Assembly: GCA_947476045.1 (NCBI GenBank)
Contig: CANJNZ010000036.1
Coordinates: 1-43,377, forward strand
DNA: 43,377 nt
Origin: Chthoniobacteraceae bacterium
GTDB lineage: Bacteria; Verrucomicrobiota; Verrucomicrobiia; Chthoniobacterales; Chthoniobacteraceae
Reading direction: 5' to 3'
The notes beneath the pieces were generated by a model. The model saw nothing but the letters and a program-made list of their open reading frames with translations, was not told where the DNA came from and did no database searches. The translations under genes were made by a program, and so were the position numbers. Every line of letters begins with the position of its first letter. The stretch's first letter is position 1. Shown piece by piece: positions 25,401-33,800 of this stretch.

Positions 25401-27745
25401 GCTTTTTCACCCGGCGAGTTCGTTACGCTCGTGAGCGTCACAGGCGCGCCGGTCAGGAAGTTGAAATCAATCGTGCCGCTGAAGCTGCCGGATGCCACGA
25501 CATCGCCACCGGAGAGAAAGCCGAGCGCGCTGACCGAGATCTGCGATGCAGCGCCCTCGAGCTGGCGAACCCAGCGAAACGCGCCCGTCGTATCCAGTTC
25601 GACGATATAGCCGTCATTCTGCACGCCGCCATTATTGAACGCAGTGCGAGCGGCACCGCCTGCGGGATTGAAATCAACCGTGCCGGAGAAGTCTCCGCCA
25701 AGCAGCACATCGCCCGTCGAGGCGCGAACGGCGAAAGCTTCAAAAAGGTCATTTTTCCCAGGACTGCCGATGCTTTTCGCCCAGAGCGGAGTTCCGTTGG
25801 AGTCGAGTTTGGCGATGAAAATATCGCGACTGCTGCCGGTCGGAGAGGGCTCTGAATTCGTCACCGTGAAAGCACCCAGTGTCGCGGAAACATCATATTC
25901 AGCCGCGACGTAAACATTACCCGCCGCATCGAGCGCGAGCTGGACATTGAGGTCATCGGCGTTGTTGTCGAAAATGATGCTCATCTGCACCTGCCGCGCC
26001 CAACTGAGCGCACCGAATAGATCATATTTTGCGATGAAGACGTTGCCCTCCGGGTCCGAGCTCGTGAGTGCTGCCACCCCCGCGCTGCGGTCGAAATCAA
26101 CGGTGCCGGAGAACAGGCCCGCGAGATAGAGATTCCCCGCTGCATCGGTGATGACAGGTCCGCCCGTTTGATCGCCCAGTCCGCCGAGCGCGAAGCTTTC
26201 CGCGAGCACCGGCGTCTGCAAATCCTGCGCGACAAGATTGCCGTGAAAGTAGCTGGCCACAAAGAAATCGTTACCGCCTTTGCTCGTGAGCGTGGTCTTG
26301 CCGGTGCCGGGATTCACATCGAACACTCCGCGGAAAGTGCCCGCAATATGCAGTCCGCCCGCTGTATCCAGGGCAAATCCGCCGCCGCCGGTCTCATTGC
26401 TGGGGTTGAATCCAGCATCAGTCCCCCCACTGCTATCGAACTGGATGGCGTCAACGAAGTCCCTGCTGGAATTAAACTTCAGGAAATAAACACCACCCGT
26501 GGCGGACATATTGATTCCTGCGCCGGGATCCATATCGAATGCCCCGGCAAACCCGCCGCCGAAGTAGATGTCGCCGCTTTGTCCCAACAGCAAGACCCCG
26601 GCAGAGTCGTTTCCTGCCCCCCCAAATTGCCCAACACTGAGAAAGGAACCCGTGTAATCGAGTTGCAGCAAATACGCATCGCCAAGGCCAGCCGGAGTCA
26701 GGCTCGCGGAACCTGTTCCCGGGTCAAAATCCGTGGGCGACGAAAACGAGCCACCGATGAAAATATTCCCGCCTGCTTCAAGGGCGACGACGGGATTGCT
26801 GTCCTGCGCTCCTCGCGCAAAGAGCGACTCTGCCATGTCCCAGATGCCGAAGGGATTGATGTGCGCGACGAAGTTGTCGAATGGCGATGTCGCTGTGAGC
26901 GTGAACGGGGCGTCTATGGATGCGAGATCGATCGATCCCGTGAAGCTGCCCGCAATCACTGCCTCACCGGAAGTGTCCACTGCGATGGTCGAGCGCTCAA
27001 ATCCAGCCGAGCCGGTGGAACTCGTTTCATTTGCATAAGCCACCGTCGGGGTTACGCCGTCCAGAAGCTTCACGACAAAAAGATCGTTTTCACCCGTGTC
27101 GCCGCTCAGCGTGACCCCGCCGAATGAGACGGAACCTGGGCCTCCTTGTGAAAGGAAGGAGCCGACCATGTAGATGCCGCCTTTGCTGTCCGTGGCGATG
27201 TCGTCCGCCCGCAGCCCAGCGGAATTGGAACTGTATTGCGTGACCCACTGAAAGTCTCCCGATGTTCCGATCTTCGCGACAAAAATGTCGGTGTCTGAGC
27301 CGAGATGCGTGAGGGTCTGCGATGGAGGCCCGAGGCGATCGGAAAAGCTGAGCGTGGTGGTGGGTGCGTTACCGAATTTCCCCACGATAAACGCATCGCC
27401 GTTAGCAGCCACGGCGAGTTGGATGGTATCGAGTGGCTCATTCGTTGCGCGGATCACGTCCACCCACGCGAGCGCGCCGGTGCTCGTGTATTTGGCCACG
27501 AAACTATCCGTATCGCCCGCGAGCGCCAGCCTGCTGCTCACGTCAGGGCCGGGGTCAAAATCAATATTCCCTTGGAATTTTCCGGTGACGTAGGTGTTAC
27601 CCGCAGCATCCACGCCGATTTCCTGAACAGATTGATTTCCGGTGCTTCCGCCGCCGATCGCGAAGGCGAGATTGGCTGGAGCGATCCGGGCTTCCAGAAT
27701 TTCGATTGGAAGATTTGGGAGGATAGCGGTCTTCTTCGTTCGCAT
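22445..27745 (-). CDS. Giant SBBP beta-propeller-repeat surface protein (1766 aa)
   Basis: Exported or surface-anchored giant protein. After a short basic start (MRTKKTAILPNLP) comes EILEARIAPA at residues 15-24, a tag typical of giant verrucomicrobial surface proteins. Residues 25-1015 hold about 14 SBBP-type repeats of 60-70 residues, each with a core like GNxYVxGxFxGxxDFDPGxG, then LTSxGxxDxFVAKxD and GxxxWA. These repeats are thought to form beta-propellers. Residues 1019-1766 are a Gly/Ala/Ile/Ser-rich beta-solenoid-like module (for example GGGGFGNVTIGSWG, GAWGGSGNEIEGAVKSF, GSITAFSFLGTTTGDTSGD). It ends DVLVRLAS and is homologous to the C-terminus of the giant protein at 30809. No classical signal peptide, autotransporter barrel, LPxTG or PEP-CTERM end is seen. 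The ATG at 27745 is chosen because residues upstream to 28048 look non-coding and overlap the divergent tpsA gene. Confidence 0.88.
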   Translation of the reverse strand: MRTKKTAILPNLPIEILEARIAPANLAFAIGGGSTGNQSVQEIGVDAAGNTYVTGKFQGNIDFDPGPDVSSRLALAGDTDSFVAKYTSTGALAWVDVIRATNEPLDTIQLAVAANGDAFIVGKFGNAPTTTLSFSDRLGPPSQTLTHLGSDTDIFVAKIGTSGDFQWVTQYSSNSAGLRADDIATDSKGGIYMVGSFLSQGGPGSVSFGGVTLSGDTGENDLFVVKLLDGVTPTVAYANETSSTGSAGFERSTIAVDTSGEAVIAGSFTGSIDLASIDAPFTLTATSPFDNFVAHINPFGIWDMAESLFARGAQDSNPVVALEAGGNIFIGGSFSSPTDFDPGTGSASLTPAGLGDAYLLQLDYTGSFLSVGQFGGAGNDSAGVLLLGQSGDIYFGGGFAGAFDMDPGAGINMSATGGVYFLKFNSSRDFVDAIQFDSSGGTDAGFNPSNETGGGGFALDTAGGLHIAGTFRGVFDVNPGTGKTTLTSKGGNDFFVASYFHGNLVAQDLQTPVLAESFALGGLGDQTGGPVITDAAGNLYLAGLFSGTVDFDRSAGVAALTSSDPEGNVFIAKYDLFGALSWARQVQMSIIFDNNADDLNVQLALDAAGNVYVAAEYDVSATLGAFTVTNSEPSPTGSSRDIFIAKLDSNGTPLWAKSIGSPGKNDLFEAFAVRASTGDVLLGGDFSGTVDFNPAGGAARTAFNNGGVQNDGYIVELDTTGAFRWVRQLEGAASQISVSALGFLSGGDVVASGSFSGTIDFNFLTGAPVTLTSVTNSPGEKAGFAARFTAAAGAVVWTGGFGGSSKSDHEGSLAVSATDEIFIAGQFTGARDFDPGNGKTILIESGGGVINISGNGPDGGPEGDVFLQKLDQNGVFLGAVSFGGTGGDRPYATALDGTGSLYILGKMGKTIDLDPGPGIAKLIGSNDSNYFVGRFDATTLNFISGYKIAAFNPEGDPPGNKGPGIDASAGGGFWIDADGNTYFSAGFVGSLDLDPAGSLPALTSKGAHDIVVVKLRPENEFDAAHPRTFHDSNGDIVTLKLTGPGTATYILSSGGGDLSDLGLLKLSGTNRTTTLTISITKFGNGTGQSVVQKILTTDDNQSIGKITLGSEVKLGDGENDTDVDLLVSGALNALTLGDVAPNTLIKLGTDLPYSITTDTTTPDTYNNRPTLTIRNILGAGVDIRVLGADADAAGQGSLQGVGGGGFGNVTIGSWGFSGYLRTTQSIGNFTIQNGDFLATLEIDKFGVGEQTQANVGQMNIANGAWGGSGNEIEGAVKSFNADAFLAGATITASTIGSVKLRSGAFDGTITLTDAELNSVGLFTVDTDFTGNVVAAGPLKKLKIKGDFMGSLTAPSIGSITAFSFLGTTTGDTSGDPTKLNITTTTGALGTITATAGIVDNYEIDTALGFKGFNIVLKKLAATTVGIDGVKIHSSTIGNISVNLAASAKASGVNLTGIRNSEFVSTGSVGNVIIKLSGQSGASLGLDNVKFSGASIGKTHVTVTPGKAPGSTARSVDTAEFLATGAIGTLTFDGNATSTQVTGLKVSAGGKIGAVSVKSKTVAFGSLVDSAILAGQSLLIDGTEKQQKAALTAASLGAVSIGGSLINSKLVAGANIGAVKIGASATDSLILAGAKLGGDFTLGDNNETFQRAAAITSVTVGGAFTRSSIVAGIASTNATFGDADDALAAVAGTLAQSSSIGALKFGAGSGTNVAGSAIPHTFAIQAAAIKSLANATSTLVKDFTTALFLDAGAANEDANDVLVRLAS

Positions 27746-27874
27746 GTTTTTTAAATAGTCCGGGGTGATGAGGCTGTCGATGGATAAGGTATTGCCCCGA
27801 TAATCTGCGCAGAGCCAGCTCTGGCACCCAGTAAAGCACTTGAGCGCTGCATGGATCGCGTCTAAGCGTGCGGG
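27746..27874. promoter_or_regulatory. Divergent control region between the giant SBBP gene and tpsA
   Basis: These 129 bases separate the two divergent starts, so both promoters should lie here. A GATAAT hexamer near 27800 resembles a plus-strand -10 element, but I see no convincing -35. No strong ribosome binding site precedes either start. CGGGG near 27761 and CCCCG near 27797 could pair to form a leader structure. Evidence is positional. Confidence 0.35.
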
Positions 27875-30730
27875 GTGCAAATTGTCCGCCCGCTTTCCTG
27901 TATCGTTTTGCTTGCTCTTACGATGGCTGCGCGCGCGGCTGTGGGGACGGACGGGAGCGTGGGCGCTGCGGGTGCGATTTCCAAAGTGGGAAATGATTTT
28001 CCAATTCCCCACACGCTCGGGCAGCAGCGCGGCGGGAATCTTTTTCACAGCTTCAATGAGTTCAATCTCGTGGCGGGAGAGTCCGCGACTTTCAGCGGGC
28101 CGGGAAGCGTGACGAATATCCTGGCGCGAGTGACGGGCGGAGGAGCTTCTTCGATTGACGGGACGATCCGCTCGACGATTTCGGGCGCGAATCTTTATTT
28201 GATGAATCCGCAGGGTATCGTCTTCGGACAGAATGCAGCGATCGATGTGAGTGGATCATTTTCCGCGACGACGGCGAGCTATGTGCGGCTGAGCGATGGC
28301 GGGCGGTTTGATGCGGCGGTGCCTGCGAACGATGTGCTCACGGCGGCGCCGGTGAGCGCCTTTGGTTTTCTTGGCACACCTGCGGCGATCACGCTGACTG
28401 GCAGCCAGCTTTCCGCGCAGACGGACAAAGGGGTGTCGCTCATCGGCGGAAGCATCGCAATGAACTCTGCAAGAATCACAGCGCCCGGGGGACGCGTGGA
28501 ACTCGCGGCGGCGAAGACGGGCGAACTGCCTGCAAATCTCTCCAGACTTACGCGCGCGGAATCACGCGTGGCACAAGGCGAGATGAGTCTTTTACGCGGG
28601 ACGGTGGATACAGGCGGCGTGCGGGGTGGCACGGTGGTCATCCGAGGTGGAAAGCTCACGATGGACCGCAGCTTTATCGTCTCGAAGACGACCGGAGCGG
28701 CGGCAGGCGGCGCGGTGGATATGCGTCTGTCCGGGACGCTACAGTTGACGCTCAACAGTCGGGTGTTCACTGAGACGAGCGGGGCGGGTGCTGCGGGAGG
28801 CGTCGCTATTCGCGCCGGGTCGCTGCGGCTGGAGACGGATTCGCTCATCGGCAGCCAGGCGCGCTCGGATGCTCTCGCTGCGGCACAGGCGGGGCTTGTG
28901 CAAATCTCGGCAAACGCAATTTTGATCAGCGACGAGGCCGTGATCACAGCATCCACATTTGGAGCGGGCCGGGGAAATTTTGTGGACGTCAATGCGAAGA
29001 CTATAAGCATTCGGGGGACATCTACGGAATTTCCGACGGGGATTGTTTCCAATACGAATGCGGCGACCGGCGGCGGTGCCGGCGGCGGCGTGCGCGTCCA
29101 CTCGGATAGCATCAACATCACCAACGGCGGCAGGATTTCGGCGGATACTTTTGGTAGCGGGCGCGGTGGAAATGTGGAGGTGTGGGCGAAGGATATTTTC
29201 CTCGCGGCTCGCGGATCGGCAAACAAGACGGGCTTTTTTGCGGACACCAATTCGCTCGGCGCGGGCGGGCATGGCGGTGAGGTGCGCGTTCATTCGGATC
29301 GTTTGCGTATTACGGACGGCGGATTGATTTCCACGAAGACACTCGGGCTCGGTGCGTGCGGTGATGTGAAGCTCGACATCGGGCTGCTGGAGATTTCGCG
29401 CGGGAGGAGTCAGTTTTTCACTGGCATCGCAGCGGACTCACCGGTGAACCGCGGTCCCGGCGGCAATGTGTATGTGAAAGCGGGCACGGTGCATCTTTTC
29501 GATGGCGGCCAGATCTCCGCGAATACCTCATCAAACGGCCTCGGCGGACGTGGCGGAAATGTCTCCGTGGTGGCGGACGATATTTTACTGGAAGGCGGAC
29601 GGCTGTTTGAATCGAAGATCTCCGCCGAGAGTGCGTCGTCGGGCGACGGCGGCGATAGCGGTAATGTGGACGTCGTCGCCGGGCGGCTGCGTATCCTTGA
29701 TGGCGCACGGATTTCGGCCAGCACTTTTGGCGCTGGTGAGGGCGGGGATATCTCGGTGCGTGCGGATGAGGCGTTCATCAGCGACGGCGGAACTGGGCTT
29801 TTCACGGGCATCGCGGCGGGAACGATCTCGGCAGAGCCCGGCGCTGGCGCGAGCGGAAGAGTGCATGCGGATTTCGGCACGCTCACGCTGCAAGACAATG
29901 GTTCGATTCTCGCACAAACATTCGGGACCGGAGCTGGTGGCGAGCTTTCCGTTAGTGCCGATACGCTGCGCATGCGAAAAGGCGGAAGCATCACAGCGAA
30001 CTCGCAAGGGTCGGGCCCGGGCGGGAGCGTGGAGGTGAATGCGCGGTCGCTGGCGTTGGAGGATTTTGGTTCCATCGAAGCGTCGGCGACGGGCAAGGGA
30101 TTCGCTGGGAGCGTGGCGATCACGGTCGAGGAACCGTTGACGATGCGCAGCAGCGCAGCGGTGCGGACGAGTTCGGACATCAGCGAGGCGGGCACCGTTT
30201 CGATTACTTCCGCGACGAGCATCGTGCTGGAGGATGCGAGCATTACGGTGCGTGCGACGAAGGGAAATGCAGGTTCCATCGTGTTGAAGACACCTGACCG
30301 GCTGACGCTGCTGCGCTCGGAAATACTCGCGGAGGCGGGGCTGAATGGCGGCTCGGTGTTCATTGATCCTCAGTATGTGATTCTCGACCACAGCCGCATC
30401 AGCGCGAACGCGATTCTCGGCGCGGGCGGCGCAATCACGATCATCGCGGATACGTTTCTTTCCTCATCGAGCGCGGTCACTGCGTCCTCGGAGGCGAGCG
30501 TGCAGGGAACGGTGGAAATTCAGTCGCCCGACGCGCAACTCGCCAATGCGCTCACGCCGTTGTCTGCGTCGTTCGTGGGAATCGAAACGCGGTTGCAGGA
30601 GCGTTGCGCGATGCGGCTCGGCGGGGATTTCAGCACATTCCTTGTCGTCGGGCGCGGAGGCACGCCGCCAGCGCCGGAGGATCTCCTGCTCTCACCGACA
30701 AAACTGCAACTCGATACGCCGCGACGTTAG
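27875..30730 (+). CDS. TpsA-type two-partner-secreted exoprotein (filamentous haemagglutinin N-terminal domain)
   Basis: Exported beta-helical protein of 951 residues, likely client of the TpsB at 20427. It starts at a GTG (27875) with signal peptide QIVRPLSCIVLLALTMAARA. Residues 24-165 are the TPS secretion domain: GNLFHSFNEFNLVAGESATF, GPGSVTNILARVTGG, and LYLMNPQGIVFGQNAAIDV with the NPxG motif. Residues 200-880 are Gly-rich beta-helix repeats (GGxVxVxAxxxxxxDGGxISAxTxGxGxGG). The C-terminus has ERCAMRLGGDFSTFLVVGRG followed by GTPPAPEDLL. That matches the C-S-F-GRGG-P-P ending common in cyanobacterial and Thiotrichales TpsA proteins. The giant protein gene follows 78 bases downstream on the same strand. 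Confidence 0.92.
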   Translation: MQIVRPLSCIVLLALTMAARAAVGTDGSVGAAGAISKVGNDFPIPHTLGQQRGGNLFHSFNEFNLVAGESATFSGPGSVTNILARVTGGGASSIDGTIRSTISGANLYLMNPQGIVFGQNAAIDVSGSFSATTASYVRLSDGGRFDAAVPANDVLTAAPVSAFGFLGTPAAITLTGSQLSAQTDKGVSLIGGSIAMNSARITAPGGRVELAAAKTGELPANLSRLTRAESRVAQGEMSLLRGTVDTGGVRGGTVVIRGGKLTMDRSFIVSKTTGAAAGGAVDMRLSGTLQLTLNSRVFTETSGAGAAGGVAIRAGSLRLETDSLIGSQARSDALAAAQAGLVQISANAILISDEAVITASTFGAGRGNFVDVNAKTISIRGTSTEFPTGIVSNTNAATGGGAGGGVRVHSDSINITNGGRISADTFGSGRGGNVEVWAKDIFLAARGSANKTGFFADTNSLGAGGHGGEVRVHSDRLRITDGGLISTKTLGLGACGDVKLDIGLLEISRGRSQFFTGIAADSPVNRGPGGNVYVKAGTVHLFDGGQISANTSSNGLGGRGGNVSVVADDILLEGGRLFESKISAESASSGDGGDSGNVDVVAGRLRILDGARISASTFGAGEGGDISVRADEAFISDGGTGLFTGIAAGTISAEPGAGASGRVHADFGTLTLQDNGSILAQTFGTGAGGELSVSADTLRMRKGGSITANSQGSGPGGSVEVNARSLALEDFGSIEASATGKGFAGSVAITVEEPLTMRSSAAVRTSSDISEAGTVSITSATSIVLEDASITVRATKGNAGSIVLKTPDRLTLLRSEILAEAGLNGGSVFIDPQYVILDHSRISANAILGAGGAITIIADTFLSSSSAVTASSEASVQGTVEIQSPDAQLANALTPLSASFVGIETRLQERCAMRLGGDFSTFLVVGRGGTPPAPEDLLLSPTKLQLDTPRR

Positions 30731-30732
30731 AA

Positions 30733-30744
30733 TTTTACGTAAAA
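30733..30744. promoter_or_regulatory. 12-bp perfect palindrome between tpsA and the 2910-aa gene
   Basis: TTTTACGTAAAA is a perfect palindrome three bases after the tpsA stop and 64 bases before the next start. It could be an operator for a dimeric regulator or part of a terminator. The same TTTTACG core occurs in the hairpin at 22411-22430, after the other giant gene. Confidence 0.4.
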
Positions 30745-30808
30745 CCATTTTGCGGCGGCGTTATCTCTCAATACTTTTCAAACCACAATTGCTCACCGAA
30801 ATCATTCC

Positions 30809-33800
30809 ATGAAGTGCAAGCTCATCAGTCCCACCCACGAACGGCAAACGCCTCATTTCACAAAAATATACCGAAAGGCAGTTGCTCACTCGCGTGGGAT
30901 AGAGGTGCTGGAAAGCCGCATCGCTCCGGCGACGTTTTTTGTCTCGAATGCGAACGATAGCGGCACCGGTTCGTTGCGGCAGGCGATTCTCGATGCGAAC
31001 TCCACGCCGAACTCTGGCGGGGAGGATTTGATTTCATTTGCGAACATCCCAACAGGCACCTTCGTCATCCAGTCGACCACGGAACTGCCCGCGATTACTG
31101 AGGCGGTGATCATTGATGGCTACACGGCACCGGGGACTTCGCAGAACACAGCGTCCATCGGCACGAATGCGACGCTGCGTGTGGTGTTGAGTGGCTCTTT
31201 GCTCAATAGTGGTAGCGGGCTTATTTTGGGCGACGCATTCGGAGATCCGGATGCGACTGGCGGCAGCACGGTGCGTGGATTGGTAATTAATGACTTCCAT
31301 CCCGGCATCAATGACTCGGGCAACGGCATCCTCATCCAGTCGAGCCACAACAAGGTGGAAGGGAATTTCCTCGGCACGACGACCGGTGGTGACGCCGGAC
31401 TAGGTAATAGTAACTCGGGCGTCTCTGTGGGCGGTATTTTCAACACAACTCCACTTGTAGATAATACGATCGGTGGTTCTGCGTTCGCGGATCGCAATCT
31501 CATTTCCGGCAACACACTCGGCATTGCAGTCATGTCTGAAGCGTCTGATACGCACATTTTCGGCAATATCATAGGCACGGATAAGGCAGGCGAGTTTGTC
31601 ATTCCGAATACAAATACGGGCATCAGGGTAGTCGGAAGTAATACCGTGATTGGCGGAGTGGGAGCGGGGGATGGCAATGTGATCAGCGGCGCGACATTGG
31701 GCATGGGCAATGTCATCAGCGGAAATGTCGGCCCCGGTATCAGCATCGGCGTGAGCAATAACACGACGGTGATAGGCAATATCATCGGCCTGAACGCAGC
31801 AGGCACCGCTGTGGTGCAAAATTCCGGCCCGGGCATTTTGATGAACAACAGCGCGACGAACATCACGATCGGCGGAAGCGGGACTGGGGCGGGCAACGTA
31901 ATCTCTGGCAACTTTGAAGCGGGAATCGAGATCGGCAGCAGCGTAGGCGACGGGCCTGCGAACAATGTAATCGTGCGCGGCAACAAGATCGGCACGGACG
32001 TGAGCGGCACACTCAAACTGGGTAATCAGCATGGCGGTATCAAAGTATTCGGTTCGACGGGTTCGACCATCGGAGGCACGTCTCCGCTTGATGGCAATAT
32101 GATCGCTTTCAATACGAACGATGCGGGTATTTATGTGAGCGAATTCGCTGGGCCATCGAGTGTGGCGATCCTCGGTAATAGCATCTTCGGTAACTCACGT
32201 TTGGGAATTGATCTTGGAGGGGGGAAGCAAAATTTCTTCGGCGTCACTGAGAACGATAACTTCGACCCAGACCAAGGGCCGAACGGACTCACTAACTGGC
32301 CGACTCTCACAAATCTCAATAATTCGGGCACGGATGTGGGGTTCAACTTTTCGATCTCAGCGCAGCCGAGCACGAGCTACCGCATCGAATTTTTTGCGCT
32401 CGCACCGGGGCAGGTGGATGTGTCGGGTTCCGGCCAAGGTGCGCAATTCCTTGGTTCGCAGGATGTGAACACGAACGCCGCAGGGCAGTTTTTTGGCAAC
32501 TTTGCGCAGACGGTAGGGCTGCCCGCTGATTCATATTTCACCGCCACTATCACCGACGCAAGTGCTGGGCAGACTTCGGAGTTTTCGCCGGCGTTGGGCC
32601 TTCCCGGAGGCACCTACACATGGAGTGGCGCGCAGTCCTCGGATTGGTTCAACCCGCTGAACTGGACGCCGAACGGCGTGCCCGGTGCGTTTGATGCGGC
32701 GATCTACAGCGGCGGCACGAATCCCATCCAACTCAATGGCGACGCTGGAGTGCTCCAATTTCAACACAGTGCGGGAGCGATGACAGGCGGTGGAGCCTTG
32801 TTCGTGCGCGATGCATTTACGTGGACTGGAGGATCGCAGGATGGACCGAGCCTCTATCTCGATGGCTCCACGGCCACGATCAATGGCGGCGGGCAGAGAC
32901 TGCAATGGAATGCCGGTCTCTCCTTCATCCTCAATAACGGCACTCTCACGCTGGGCGGAGCTGGCCTCGCTTTCAATACCGGTCAGCTCAGCCTCAATCC
33001 AAACGGTAAGCTCACGCTGAATGCGGGTATCTTCGATCAGGACGGAGCCAGTTCGGTCAGCACCGTATACAACGTTGGAAAGATCGAAAAATTTGGAACC
33101 GGTGTATTCGGCCTCGAAACGACAACGGTGCAAAATAGCGGCTCCATCGAATCGCACGCAGGCTCGCTCAAGCTCGCGGGCTACGTCGGTTACGGCGGCA
33201 GCAAGCTCGTTCTCACCGGTGGAAATATCCAGACTAACGGATCGCTCATACTAGAAACGGCTGGTGAGCTTTTTGGCACGGGCACCATCGACGGCAGCCT
33301 GTGGAATAATGGTGGCTACGTTTATGTCGGCGTTGGCGAAGTTACCGGCATTCTCAACCTCACCGGAAGCTACACGCAAAGTGCGTCTGGCACGCTCGTG
33401 GTGGATTTGCGTGGGACCACAGCCGGCACCAATTACGATCAATTCGTTGTCGGCAATAGTGCCTTCATTGATGGCGTTCTCAACGTCACCATCCTCCCCG
33501 GCTACACTCCTGCGCTGGGTCATACGCTGAATGTGCTTACTTCAGCCGGGCTTTCAGGAACCTTTTCGGCCGTTGTTGGCGAGGGTGCATTTTCGACGAA
33601 CTACACAAGCACGAATGCGCAGCTTGTGCGCAGTGGACTGACCTATACGTGGGACGCTGGAGGCGCTGCAGACACGAGCTGGTTCAATCCGCTCAACTGG
33701 GCACCCGACGGAATCCCCGGCAGCAGCGATGCGGCAATGCTCAATAGCAATGCGACCATCACGATTGATACTGGGGACGCGACCGTGGGTGATTTCATCC

